The notes beneath the pieces were generated by a model, which was not told the origin of the DNA, did no database searches, and saw nothing but the letters and a program-made list of their open reading frames with translations. This document shows, one piece after another, positions 1 through 8,423 of a stretch of DNA of 64,000 bases. The DNA is from Chryseobacterium sp. 36-9. Its GTDB lineage: Bacteria; Bacteroidota; Bacteroidia; Flavobacteriales; Weeksellaceae. Position 1 is the stretch's first letter; every line of letters begins with the position of its first letter. The translations under genes were made by a program, and so were the position numbers. The stretch is from positions 1 to 64,000 of the forward strand of contig MKVE01000019.1 in the NCBI GenBank assembly GCA_001898785.1, given 5' to 3'.

Positions 1-17
1 CGCCGGCTTTTTTAATA
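1..17 (+). terminator. 3' half of an upstream terminator (partial)
   Basis: The window opens with GCCGGC followed by a run of six to seven T. This looks like the descending arm and T-tract of a terminator whose ascending arm lies before the window. It would separate the first gene from its left neighbour. The upstream arm cannot be seen. Confidence 0.4.
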
Positions 18-27
18 TTTGATAACT

Positions 28-867
28 ATGAAAAAACTATTAATTAATTTATTTCTGATTTTAGGAATTTTAACAATTGCCCAGAATAAACGATTCATTT
101 ACGAATACAAGTTTATCCCGGATTCAACTAATATTGAAGATGTTAAAACTGAAATGATGTTTCTAGACACAACGAAAGATGGTTCCAAATACTACAGTTA
201 TACGGTATTTAATTCAGATTCATTAATGAAAGCTGATTTGGAAAGACAGTTGAAAGCAACAGGCTCTATTAATGTCAAATCAGATATGAGAAAAGGAAAT
301 GTCAGATATTCAGTAACGAAAACTTATCCCGATTATAAAATTAATCTGCATCGCAGGTTATCTATGGATGCTTATAATATCTCTGATGAACGAAAAATCA
401 ACTGGAAAATATTACCGGAAAAGGCAAAAATAGGAGAGTGGAATGCTCAGAAAGCGGAAGCTGATTTTGCAGGAAGACATTGGACGGCTTGGTTTTCCGC
501 TGAGATTCCGATTCAGGACGGACCATATAAATTTCACGGTTTGCCGGGATTAATTGTAAAGATTGAAGACAAAACCGGTTCTCACAAGTTGGAACTAAAA
601 GGGATAAAAAATATAACCGGAGAGCTTGATATCAATGTTTTTGAGGCTAAAGAAATTGCCGTTAATTCCAAACAATTCCAGAAGGTTGTCAAAGAGTATG
701 AAAATGATCCGACTAAAGGAATCAAACAATTGCAGATGGGAGGAGCAACCGTTATACTGACAGGAAAAGACGGCAACTCTGCAAAAGTTGCGAAGGAACA
801 AGAAGAGCGTCTTAGAAACCAGATAAAAAAAGATAATAATAAGATAGAACTGGATATCATTAAATAA
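28..867 (+). CDS. GLPGLI family protein
   Basis: A 279-residue secreted protein of the GLPGLI family, which is common in Bacteroidetes and has no assigned biochemical role. The family-defining GLPGLI hexapeptide is at residues 171-176, followed by an acidic, beta-rich stretch. The N-terminus (MKKLLINLFLILGILTIAQ) is a signal peptide with likely cleavage after Ala-Gln. I chose the ATG at 28. A TTG nine bases upstream is in frame but would only add MIT before the Lys-Lys of the signal peptide. The protein probably sits in the periplasm or outer membrane. No partner gene is visible because the window begins here. Confidence 0.85.
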   Translation: MKKLLINLFLILGILTIAQNKRFIYEYKFIPDSTNIEDVKTEMMFLDTTKDGSKYYSYTVFNSDSLMKADLERQLKATGSINVKSDMRKGNVRYSVTKTYPDYKINLHRRLSMDAYNISDERKINWKILPEKAKIGEWNAQKAEADFAGRHWTAWFSAEIPIQDGPYKFHGLPGLIVKIEDKTGSHKLELKGIKNITGELDINVFEAKEIAVNSKQFQKVVKEYENDPTKGIKQLQMGGATVILTGKDGNSAKVAKEQEERLRNQIKKDNNKIELDIIK

Positions 868-953
868 TTTTTTTTTCTAAATAAACTATTTACAGAACTT
901 ACTATACTCTTCATCTGCCTTTAACGATTACAAAAAACTCCTGTCTAAATGAT

Positions 954-961
954 TATCTTTG
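954..961 (+). promoter_or_regulatory. Flavobacterial -7 box TATCTTTG
   Basis: An exact match to the Bacteroidetes -7 element TAnnTTTG. It ends only four bases before the helicase ATG at 966, so the transcript should be leaderless or nearly so. Confidence 0.6.
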
Positions 962-965
962 CAGA

Positions 966-2273
966 ATGGAATTAGATTCGATCTATAAAAAACTGCAGAT
1001 TCAGGATATGAATCAAATGCAGAAGTCTATTTACAAAGCATCTGAAAATCAAAATGATGTTATTCTGCTATCACCAACAGGCTCCGGAAAAACATTGGGG
1101 TTTTTGTTCCCGGTTCTGAGAAATCTGAAATCTGATGTTAAAGGAATCCAAACACTCATTCTAGTTCCTGCAAGAGAATTAGCGTTACAGATTGAGCAGG
1201 TTTTCAAAGCGATGGGAACCGATTTCAAAGTATCCGTTTGTTATGGCGGGCACGATAAAAAAATTGAAGTTAATAATTTAATTGAAGCTCCTGCTGTATT
1301 GATAGGCACGCCGGGACGGGTTGTTTATCATCTTAGAAACAACAACTTTGATCCGGAAACAATTCGGACTTTGGTTTTGGATGAGTTCGATAAAGCTCTG
1401 GAGTTAGGTTTCCAGGAAGATATGGATTTCATCATTAATTCGTTGGGCCAGGTTAATCAGAGAATTCTGACTTCTGCAACTGCAATGGACGAGATCCCGG
1501 GTTTCACAGGATTAAAGAATGAAAAAGTTATTAATTTTCTTAAACTTAACGATACCAAACCAGATATTCAGCTAAAAAAAGTAATGACTATCCCGGAAGA
1601 AAAATTGAATATATTATTTAATTTAATCTGTAAAATAGGAAATAAAAGAACTCTGATTTTCTGTAATCACAGAGATGCAGTTGACCGTATTTCTGAACTT
1701 CTCAGAGAAAAGGGAATAGCCAGAGAAACTTTCCATGGTGGAATGGAGCAGGACGAAAGAGAACGTGCTCTTTTAAAATTCCGAAATGATTCTGCCAGAA
1801 TTCTGATTACGACAGATCTTGCTGCACGAGGCTTGGATATTCCTGAGATAGAATCCATTGTTCATTACCAGTTACCGCCAAAAGAAGACGCTTTCATCCA
1901 CAGAAACGGTCGAACAGCAAGAATGAACGCCAAAGGTTCTGCTTATCTGATAATGACGGAAGATGAGAATTTTCCTTTTATCAAAAATAATACGCCAGAG
2001 GAAAATGTAACGGGTTTTAATAAAGTTCCTGAACGAACTCCGAATCAAACGATATACATCAGCGCCGGAAAAAAAGATAAGGTCAACAAAGTGGATATTG
2101 TTGGTTATCTCATTAAAAAAGGTGGTCTTGAAAAAGACGACATTGGACTGATCGAGGTAAAAGACACTACATCTTATGTTGCTATAAACCGGAAAAAAAC
2201 CATTGACCTGCTCAAACAATTGGCCAACGAAAAACTGAAAGGTAAAAAAGTAAAAATAGAAATCGCTTATTAA
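966..2273 (+). CDS. DEAD/DEAH-box RNA helicase with DbpA-type RNA-binding tail
   Basis: ATP-dependent RNA helicase of 435 residues, probably acting in ribosome assembly or RNA remodelling. Walker A SPTGSGKT is at residues 36-43, motif II is DEFD (139-142) instead of DEAD, motif III TSAT is near 169-172, and motif VI HRNGRTAR is near 312-319. The last 70 residues resemble the DbpA RNA-recognition domain that binds 23S rRNA in the E. coli enzyme. The Q-motif is short (MNQMQKSIY, about residues 15-23). The gene is shorter than most flavobacterial DEAD-box paralogs and lacks a basic C-terminal extension. The helicase assignment is firm; the rRNA target is inferred from the tail. Confidence 0.9.
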   Translation: MELDSIYKKLQIQDMNQMQKSIYKASENQNDVILLSPTGSGKTLGFLFPVLRNLKSDVKGIQTLILVPARELALQIEQVFKAMGTDFKVSVCYGGHDKKIEVNNLIEAPAVLIGTPGRVVYHLRNNNFDPETIRTLVLDEFDKALELGFQEDMDFIINSLGQVNQRILTSATAMDEIPGFTGLKNEKVINFLKLNDTKPDIQLKKVMTIPEEKLNILFNLICKIGNKRTLIFCNHRDAVDRISELLREKGIARETFHGGMEQDERERALLKFRNDSARILITTDLAARGLDIPEIESIVHYQLPPKEDAFIHRNGRTARMNAKGSAYLIMTEDENFPFIKNNTPEENVTGFNKVPERTPNQTIYISAGKKDKVNKVDIVGYLIKKGGLEKDDIGLIEVKDTTSYVAINRKKTIDLLKQLANEKLKGKKVKIEIAY

Positions 2274-2283
2274 TAAGCGATTT
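2260..2283. terminator. Bidirectional terminator overlapping the helicase stop codon
   Basis: A 24-base perfect palindrome (AAATCGCTTATT and its complement) followed by T on the plus side and preceded by A on the other. It contains the TAA stop codon of the helicase (2271-2273) and lies between two convergent genes, so it can terminate both. Confidence 0.8.
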
Positions 2284-2284
2284 T

Positions 2285-3172
2285 TTATTTGGTTCCTGTA
2301 ACATTCATTTCTAAAGTATAAATAGATTTGGAAGCTGTAATGAATAAAGTAGAATTGTTTTTCCCACCGAAAGTCACATTGGATGTCCATTCTTCAGGAA
2401 TTGCGATGTTCGTAATTTTTTCTCCTTTTTGATTGAAAATCGTAACACCTTTCCCTGTCAGATAAAGATTTCCCTGGCTGTCCAGAGTCATTCCGTCCGA
2501 ACCCATTTCACAGAATAATTTCTTTTCCGATAATTTTCCTTCACCAACTATGTCATAGACATAAGTTTTACGAGCATCGATATCAGAAACAAAAAGCTTT
2601 TTCAGTCTTTCACTTCCGATAATTCCGTTGGGCTGAACAAAAGTATCGAGTTTGGAAATCGCGCCATTGCTTTTTCTGTAATAAAGATTTTTCTGAGGGA
2701 TTTCTTGCTTGAAACTCTTCCAATAATCTCTTTCGTATAAAGGATCCGTAAAATATATTCCGCCAAAATTGTCTATCCAGAGATCATTTGGACCATTCAA
2801 TCTTTTGCTGTTAAAGCCTTTGGACAAAACTTCGACATTTTTGCTTTTAGCTATTTTCCAGATTTCGCCGTTTTCATCAGAACAAGTGATCAGGTTATCA
2901 TTCTGATCAAAGTAAGTCCCATTTGCCCTTCCTGTTTTATCAAGGAACAGCTCAACTTGATTGGTTTTCCAATTCCAAAAAAAGATTTTATCATTGGGTT
3001 GATCTGTAAAATAAACATTTCCCGATTTGTCGGTTGCCGGTCCTTCGGTAAACGTAAAATGGTTTGATACTAACTTTGGCTGGCCATTAAATAATTGTTT
3101 ATGATTGTGAATCTGACAATTCATCAAAACCAACAATAATACTATCAAACCAAATCTCAAATATCTTTTCAT
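2285..3172 (-). CDS. SMP-30/gluconolactonase family lipoprotein
   Basis: A six-bladed beta-propeller of the SMP-30/gluconolactonase/LRE family, 295 residues. Members hydrolyse sugar lactones using a bound divalent metal. The N-terminus ends in the lipobox LVLMNC (Cys19), so it should be a lipoprotein. Motifs NGPNDLW and PNGI and the final blade GVTIFNQKGEKITNI fit the family. I chose the ATG at 3172, which begins the signal peptide MKRYLRFG. An upstream in-frame start would add eight residues that do not suit a signal peptide. It converges on the helicase gene and shares its terminator. The true substrate cannot be read from sequence. Confidence 0.85.
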   Translation of the reverse strand: MKRYLRFGLIVLLLVLMNCQIHNHKQLFNGQPKLVSNHFTFTEGPATDKSGNVYFTDQPNDKIFFWNWKTNQVELFLDKTGRANGTYFDQNDNLITCSDENGEIWKIAKSKNVEVLSKGFNSKRLNGPNDLWIDNFGGIYFTDPLYERDYWKSFKQEIPQKNLYYRKSNGAISKLDTFVQPNGIIGSERLKKLFVSDIDARKTYVYDIVGEGKLSEKKLFCEMGSDGMTLDSQGNLYLTGKGVTIFNQKGEKITNIAIPEEWTSNVTFGGKNNSTLFITASKSIYTLEMNVTGTK

Positions 3173-3228
3173 TCCACAAAATTTCCAATACCGCAATTTA
3201 CAATTTGTATAAACGAATTAAAAATAAT

Positions 3229-3236
3229 TATCTTTG
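3229..3236 (+). promoter_or_regulatory. Flavobacterial promoter, -7 box TATCTTTG
   Basis: TAnnTTTG match, with an upstream TTG at 3205-3207 (21-base spacing). It lies 18 bases before the MerR ATG. Confidence 0.6.
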
Positions 3237-3254
3237 AGAATTCGATTTTAATCA

Positions 3255-3587
3255 ATGAAACTTAATCTTCCTGACAAACTTTATTATTCTATTGGCGAAG
3301 TTGCCAAAGCTTTTGATGTTAACACTTCCTTGATTCGTTATTGGGAACAGGAATTTCCTATTATCAAGCCGAAAAAAAATAAAAAGGGAAATCGTTATTT
3401 TACCCCGGAAGACATTAAAAACCTTAAGATTATCTACCATCTCGTAAAAGAGAAAGGTTATACGCTTGACGGTGCCAGAGTCGCATTGACAACCAATTCC
3501 AGAATATCTGAAACCATTACTATTATTGATCGTCTGGAGTTTGTTAAAGCTGAGCTGCTTAAATTAAAAAATTCTTTAAACGATTAA
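3255..3587 (+). CDS. MerR-family transcriptional regulator
   Basis: A 110-residue DNA-binding protein with a MerR-type winged helix-turn-helix at residues 10-75 (YSIGEVAKAFDV, then IRYWEQEF, then RYFTPEDI). The short helical C-terminus lacks the Cys residues of metal sensors and has no effector domain. Short MerR proteins of this type are conserved in Bacteroidetes as single-domain regulators. It sits directly upstream of the helix-hairpin-helix protein, but that gene has its own promoter box. The target is unknown. Confidence 0.88.
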   Translation: MKLNLPDKLYYSIGEVAKAFDVNTSLIRYWEQEFPIIKPKKNKKGNRYFTPEDIKNLKIIYHLVKEKGYTLDGARVALTTNSRISETITIIDRLEFVKAELLKLKNSLND

Positions 3588-3627
3588 TTTTTTTTAATAA
3601 TTTGGTTAGGGATTTTCAGGCATTTTA

Positions 3628-3635
3628 TATATTTG
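3628..3635 (+). promoter_or_regulatory. Flavobacterial promoter, -7 box TATATTTG
   Basis: TAnnTTTG match 13 bases before the ATG at 3649, with a TTG at 3602-3604 (23-base spacing). Confidence 0.55.
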
Positions 3636-3648
3636 CCGAAAACACAAC

Positions 3649-4968
3649 ATGAAACCAAAATTACCTTTTCAAATCAGAAAAAGGCAATTTTACAGCCTCA
3701 TCTTTTTTGGAATCTTGATAATTGCTTTACAATTATCATTTTTAATTTACAAAAAAAATCAGGTTTATAAAATTCCTGATATCCAATTTGTTTCGGAGGC
3801 CAAATCTGAAATCATTTTAACCGAATTCAATCCCAATGTTCTGGATGAAAAGCAATGGTCAAATCTGGGATTCACAGATAGGCAAATCAAGACAATTCTA
3901 AAGTATAAAAAAATTATCGGCGGAAGTTTCCAATCAAAGCAACAATTCGGGAAATGTTATGCTATTTCTGCAGAAAAATATCGCTCCCTTGAAAGATATA
4001 TCCTGCTTCCGGAAACTAATTCCGAAAATCAGAAAAGTAACTCCGGTTTCAAAACTTACGAAAAGAAAAAACTGACTATCAAAGGAAAATTTAATCCTGA
4101 TAATTTTTCTCAGAAGGATTGGGAAAGCTTAGGTTTCTCCAATAAGCAGGCTGTGGCAATTCTAAAATATAAAAATTACCTCGGCGGAAGTTTTATCAGC
4201 AAAGAAAAGCTGAAAGAATGTTTTATCATCAATGAAGAGCAATTCTCACAAATGTTGCCTTATTTGATTTTACAAGACAAAACCCCAGGGATTTTTGCCA
4301 GAAACTTTGCAAATGCAAGTAGAAAAGAGGTCATAAAAGTCAGTCATTATTTCGATCCAAATTCTTTGAATGCAGAAGAATGGCAGCAACTTGGATTTTC
4401 TGAGAAGCAAGCGAATGTAATTGTCAATTATCGGGATAAAAATCTTAAAGGCTCATTCAGATCTTTGGAAGACATTCAGAATTGCTTTGTTATTTCCGAA
4501 GAAAAATTTGGAGAAATGAAACCATGGATCAAGCTTTCTTATCCTGAAAAGAAAGAAGAAAAACCAATGGCTTCCGAAAAAACCGATTTTGCGAAAATAG
4601 ATCTTAACCAAATTAATTTCAAACAATTATGTGAATTTGGCTTTTCTGAAAAAGATGCTGCGGGAATTTTAGCTTTCAGGAAAAAATTAGGCGGTTTTAT
4701 CAGCAAGCAACAACTTTTAGAGGCTTATGATATTGATAGAACTATGGGCGAAAAATTAATTTATTCTGTTCAAATCAATAATTCTAATGTTGCCAAATAT
4801 TCTCTTTCCGAGGCGCCAGAAGAATGGCTGAAAACGCATCCCTATTTCCGATATTCCGCTGACCGGATCATCTATTACAGAATTACAAATCCTGATGATA
4901 AAAAGATCTGGAAATTCTTAAAACTGAAGCCGGAATATGAGCAAAAAATGAGATTGTATGTTAAATAA
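3649..4968 (+). CDS. Helix-hairpin-helix repeat membrane-anchored protein (ComEA-like)
   Basis: A 439-residue protein with one N-terminal membrane segment (about residues 14-34) and four or five helix-hairpin-helix modules related to the ComEA DNA-binding domain. Each module has the pattern LGFSxKQAxxILxYKxxLGGSF. Modules begin near residues 65, 150, 245 and 320. ComEA-like HhH proteins bind double-stranded DNA non-specifically in the periplasm and can support DNA uptake. The array here is much longer than single-domain ComEA. The membrane topology places the repeats outside the cytoplasm. A role in DNA binding is inferred from the fold; no competence gene is adjacent. Confidence 0.8.
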   Translation: MKPKLPFQIRKRQFYSLIFFGILIIALQLSFLIYKKNQVYKIPDIQFVSEAKSEIILTEFNPNVLDEKQWSNLGFTDRQIKTILKYKKIIGGSFQSKQQFGKCYAISAEKYRSLERYILLPETNSENQKSNSGFKTYEKKKLTIKGKFNPDNFSQKDWESLGFSNKQAVAILKYKNYLGGSFISKEKLKECFIINEEQFSQMLPYLILQDKTPGIFARNFANASRKEVIKVSHYFDPNSLNAEEWQQLGFSEKQANVIVNYRDKNLKGSFRSLEDIQNCFVISEEKFGEMKPWIKLSYPEKKEEKPMASEKTDFAKIDLNQINFKQLCEFGFSEKDAAGILAFRKKLGGFISKQQLLEAYDIDRTMGEKLIYSVQINNSNVAKYSLSEAPEEWLKTHPYFRYSADRIIYYRITNPDDKKIWKFLKLKPEYEQKMRLYVK

Positions 4969-4970
4969 AA

Positions 4971-4994
4971 AAACCGCAGAGTAATCTGCGGTTT
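4971..4994. terminator. Bidirectional terminator
   Basis: Ten-base perfect stem AAACCGCAGA / TCTGCGGTTT with a GTAA loop, between two convergent genes. Confidence 0.8.
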
Positions 4995-5014
4995 AAGTTT
5001 ATTAAATAAGTTGA

Positions 5015-5650
5015 TTATTTTAAACCAAAGTTTTTAGAAATCCCAACTGTAATTCCTTTTCCGAATCCAAATCCAAATGTATTTGTTTTCATGTCAGAAT
5101 CTTTAATTTTTTCTGATTGATAACTGATTCCTCCGATATTGAAATTAAGCCCGAAAGAATTTTTGAAGTTGATGAAAAGATTGGGTGTAAAACCAATTCC
5201 AAACCCTGTTGACTTAGTAGTATTGGAATAAGAATATCCAGGAGCTGAAACGGTTGATTTACTGTTGTTAAATAATACATCAAGATCTCCAAAAACTGAG
5301 AACGTTTCGCTCAATGGCATTGTATATCTACCAAAAACGCCATATGTAAAACTGTTGGTTTTGATATTTGTAATACTTGTAACCATATTCATACCATTGA
5401 AATAGGTTTCATTGTAATCTTGCTTAGAAGAACCAACTCCAAATTTTACCCCCACTGTAAAGTGATCATCAAACTGATAACCAACCATCGGATTAAATTC
5501 GAAATTGTCAGTTTTCAAATCTCCTGCAGTAGAGAAATTCTTTTTAACTGTATTATCATAAGAAATATTCCCACCAACTAATAAGGTGTTTTTTTGAGCT
5601 GATACTAATCCGAAGGCAGCAACTGCACTGGCAATGATTAATTTTTTCAT
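5015..5650 (-). CDS. Outer-membrane beta-barrel protein
   Basis: A 211-residue small outer-membrane barrel of the OmpW/porin-like type. The signal peptide MKKLIIASAVAAFGLVSAQ is cleaved after Ala-Gln. The rest alternates polar and hydrophobic residues in about eight strands (VGYQFDDHFTVGVKFGVG, TYGVFGRYTMPL, GLNFNIGGISYQ). It ends GISKNFGLK. I chose the ATG at 5650; a longer in-frame start would put 18 extra residues before the signal peptide. Function is unknown. It is probably monocistronic, being flanked by a terminator and a divergent spacer. Confidence 0.8.
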   Translation of the reverse strand: MKKLIIASAVAAFGLVSAQKNTLLVGGNISYDNTVKKNFSTAGDLKTDNFEFNPMVGYQFDDHFTVGVKFGVGSSKQDYNETYFNGMNMVTSITNIKTNSFTYGVFGRYTMPLSETFSVFGDLDVLFNNSKSTVSAPGYSYSNTTKSTGFGIGFTPNLFINFKNSFGLNFNIGGISYQSEKIKDSDMKTNTFGFGFGKGITVGISKNFGLK

Positions 5651-5768
5651 TTGTTTGTAATAGTTTAATTTTTCAGGCTGCAAAGCTATGAAGTCCGGAA
5701 ACAATTCAGGCTATTAAAAAAATGATTTATATCAGGAAAATTACGTGGTTACAGTATAAGGCAAAATA

Positions 5769-6491
5769 TCAGTCAAATGTCTTGGTGGAATCTGATAATA
5801 GCTCATTCAGTTCCGAAAGTTCACCAGAAGTCAAATCTCTCCATTTTCCAACAGGCAGATCAAGCTTGATATTCATTATACGGATTCTCTTTAGCTTTTT
5901 GACTTCGTAACCCAGGTATTCGCACATTCTGCGGATCTGGCGATTAAGCCCTTGTGTCAATACAATCCGGAAGTTCATGGTATCAATTTTCTCAACTTCA
6001 CATTTTCTTGTAACGGTGTCAAGAATCGGAACACCATTTCTCATTTTTTCAAGAAATTTTTCCGTAATCGGCTTGTCAACTCTTACTAGGTATTCTTTCT
6101 CATGATTATTCTTAGCACGCAGGATTTTGTTGACTATATCGCCATCAGAAGTTAAAAGAATAAGTCCTTCACTTGGCTTATCCAAACGTCCAACCGGGAA
6201 AATCCTTTTGGGGTGACTGATGTAATCTATAATGTTGTTTTTCTCCCTTTTTACGTCCGTAGTACAAACGATTCCGACAGGTTTATTGAAAGCAATGTAC
6301 ACAAATTCTTCTTCAGTTTTTCTGATAGATTTTCCGTCGACAAAGATTTCGTCTTCATCAGAAACCTTTGTTCCCAGTTCCGGAATTTTTCCATTGATAG
6401 TAATGCGGCCTTCTTCCAAAAGCTTATCTGCGGCTCTTCTGGAACAATAGCCGACCTCGGATAAATATTTATTGATTCTTGTTTTTTCCAA
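5769..6491 (-). CDS. rluF: 23S rRNA pseudouridine synthase, RluF-like
   Basis: Converts a specific uridine of 23S rRNA to pseudouridine (U2604 in E. coli). It has 240 residues. An N-terminal S4 RNA-binding domain (residues 4-55, INKYLSEVGYCSRRAADKLL) is followed by the RsuA/RluB-type catalytic domain. The catalytic Asp104 lies in GRLDKPSEGL. The basic motif RQIRRMCEYLGY and the tail LKRIRIMNI with the final W/L-rich segment fit the RluF branch. The gene stands alone. The RluF subgroup assignment is a little less certain than the enzyme class. Confidence 0.88.
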   Translation of the reverse strand: MEKTRINKYLSEVGYCSRRAADKLLEEGRITINGKIPELGTKVSDEDEIFVDGKSIRKTEEEFVYIAFNKPVGIVCTTDVKREKNNIIDYISHPKRIFPVGRLDKPSEGLILLTSDGDIVNKILRAKNNHEKEYLVRVDKPITEKFLEKMRNGVPILDTVTRKCEVEKIDTMNFRIVLTQGLNRQIRRMCEYLGYEVKKLKRIRIMNIKLDLPVGKWRDLTSGELSELNELLSDSTKTFD

Positions 6492-6546
6492 TTCTTACCA
6501 ATATTTCAGCAAAGCTATGTTTTATTAAAATTGAATACAATAAAAA

Positions 6547-6570
6547 AAGCTCCACTTTTCAGTAGAGCTT
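6547..6570 (-). terminator. Terminator of the downstream T9SS gene
   Basis: Stem AAGCTC...GAGCTT extended by an ACT/AGT pair around a bulge, with a T-tract on the minus strand, just after the stop codon at 6591. Confidence 0.75.
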
Positions 6571-6590
6571 ATTAATCAATCAGAACTTAA

Positions 6591-7457
6591 TTATTTTTTG
6601 ATTACTTTCTTAGTATAAATTTTGTTATCAGCGTTTACTTTCAAAATATAGCTTCCTTTTGTAAGAGAAGAAATATTTACAGATTTAGTACCATCTTTCA
6701 CGGACTTAACCAATTTACCTGCCGCATCATAAACTTCAACAGAAGTCACTTTGTTTTGAAGATCAAAATTAACGACATCTGCAGTTGGGTTTGGATATAT
6801 AGTGAAAATGTCTTTTTTACCCGCTTCAGAAACCGCTAGTGTAGCGTCTTTAACTTGGATATTATCAACATTGAAATCGGAACCATAATTTTCTATAGAT
6901 ACATCTAAAAGAGAAAAATCTGTAGCACCCAATGTTGTTGAATAGATAACATCTCCATTAACATAATACTCAAGCGTATTATTTGCCTTATCGATTACTG
7001 CCTTGAAGCTATACCAAGTCGTAGCATCCCATTCCAGATCAGTCTCAACATAAGTTTCCTGGGCAGGGTCATAAACAACTACATTCCAGCTCTGATAGGT
7101 CAACCAGAAATCAGCAACTACATCGCCTTGCGCTGTGTATAATCCTACAGCATAATCAGAATCAAAACCATCAAAATAAACATCCGCAGAGATTTCAGTT
7201 TTACTATAACTTGGAATTGTCGTGTAAGCATTACTCCAATCTTCGCTGCCATCATCCTGAATATATAAAGAATTAACGCCGTCAGTTGCTCTGTTATTTG
7301 ATACTTTAAAATAAGAAGTTGCAGCGTCCCAATCTTTCTGTCCATCAATATTACCATTGGTATAACCTTCGGAACTTTCGAAAGAAATTTTTGTTTGTGC
7401 ATTGACAGAATAAAAAATTGCTGATGTAGCAAAAAAAGATAATAGAATTTTTTTCAT
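6591..7457 (-). CDS. Secreted protein with T9SS type A sorting tail
   Basis: A 288-residue exported protein with signal peptide MKKILLSFFATSAIFYSVNAQ. The middle (about 25-200) is a beta-sandwich of the concanavalin/laminin-G kind, with phrases such as SFESSEGYTNGNIDGQKDW, LYIQDDGSEDW and TWYSFKAVIDKANNTLEYYVNG. Residues about 215-288 are a Por-secretion tail (IYPNPTADVVNFD, then KGSYILKV and KKVIKK). It is expected to be sent across the outer membrane by the type IX system and anchored or released. Carbohydrate or matrix binding is inferred from the fold only. Confidence 0.85.
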   Translation of the reverse strand: MKKILLSFFATSAIFYSVNAQTKISFESSEGYTNGNIDGQKDWDAATSYFKVSNNRATDGVNSLYIQDDGSEDWSNAYTTIPSYSKTEISADVYFDGFDSDYAVGLYTAQGDVVADFWLTYQSWNVVVYDPAQETYVETDLEWDATTWYSFKAVIDKANNTLEYYVNGDVIYSTTLGATDFSLLDVSIENYGSDFNVDNIQVKDATLAVSEAGKKDIFTIYPNPTADVVNFDLQNKVTSVEVYDAAGKLVKSVKDGTKSVNISSLTKGSYILKVNADNKIYTKKVIKK

Positions 7458-7658
7458 ATTATTTATTTAAATTAAACATTCGTTTTAAAAAAGGATGGCT
7501 AAAGTAGGACATCTTTATTAAATAAACAATAGAATTAAACAGTAATTTAAATTTTAACTTATTGTTAAGATTAGCATAATAATTCGATTTTCAATATAAA
7601 ACGGTTGCTGTTTTAATGATTGTGAAATATGACTGTGGATTTAATAAAATAAAAAGAT

Positions 7659-8357
7659 TTAATTATTAAAATGAAATTCATTTTCAAGATAATCTGAGAT
7701 AGCATTCTCAACAGAATATTCTCCGATTTTGGTTCTTCTAAGTTGTGTGAGATAAGCACCAATGCCCAATTCCTGACCAATATCGTGCGCCAGACTTCTG
7801 ATGTAAGTTCCTTTTGAGCAACCCACCGTAAAGGAAACGAATGGCAAATTGATTTCGATATTATTAATATAGTGAATGGTAGTTTTTCTGGATTTCATTT
7901 CAACTTCTTCACCTTTTCTAGCAAGGTCATAGGCGCGATTACCATCAATTTTTATCGCCGAAAAAACTGGCGGTTTTTGATCGATCTCTCCAACAAATTT
8001 TTCTAAGACCTGGTTAATCCGGTTTTCTGTAATATGAGAATAATCGGTTGGTAGGATTTCCGGTTTCTCTGTGTCATAAGATTCGGTTTGAACACCTATT
8101 TTGATCTCTGTCCAATATTCTTTTGGAGCGTTCTGAATCTCAGGAATTTTCTTTGTGAATTTACCAGTGCAAACAATCAAAAGTCCTGTGGCTTTTGGAT
8201 CTAAAGTCCCTGCGTGTCCAATTTTGAATTTTTTCGGTAATTCTTTGAATTCTCTTTTGAGTTTATATTTCATCTTATTGACAGCCTGGAAACTAGTCCA
8301 ATCCAAAGGTTTGTCTAGTAAAAATATATGCCCGGATTGTAATTGTTCTGCTGTCAT
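7659..8357 (-). CDS. truB: tRNA pseudouridine(55) synthase TruB
   Basis: Makes pseudouridine 55 in the T-arm of elongator tRNAs. It has 232 residues. The catalytic motif GHAGTLDPKATGLL carries Asp53. The core is complete (KPPVFSAIKIDGNRAYDLARKGEEV, and SCSKGTYIRSLAHDIG-type SKGTYIRSL near the end). The C-terminal PUA domain of the E. coli protein is absent or reduced, as is usual in Bacteroidetes. It follows uppP with a 66-base gap, the common flavobacterial order ftsX-DUF3098-uppP-truB. Confidence 0.95.
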   Translation of the reverse strand: MTAEQLQSGHIFLLDKPLDWTSFQAVNKMKYKLKREFKELPKKFKIGHAGTLDPKATGLLIVCTGKFTKKIPEIQNAPKEYWTEIKIGVQTESYDTEKPEILPTDYSHITENRINQVLEKFVGEIDQKPPVFSAIKIDGNRAYDLARKGEEVEMKSRKTTIHYINNIEINLPFVSFTVGCSKGTYIRSLAHDIGQELGIGAYLTQLRRTKIGEYSVENAISDYLENEFHFNN

Positions 8358-8423
8358 TCTAAATATAAGAGGTTTTGAATTTTATGCTCGCTTTTTTAAG
8401 CAAAGGAAGCTGCCGGAATAATT

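Noticed and set aside
5722-5910. 62-codon open frame between the barrel gene and rluF
   Set aside because: Most of it overlaps rluF on the opposite strand; the encoded peptide has no signal or family features.
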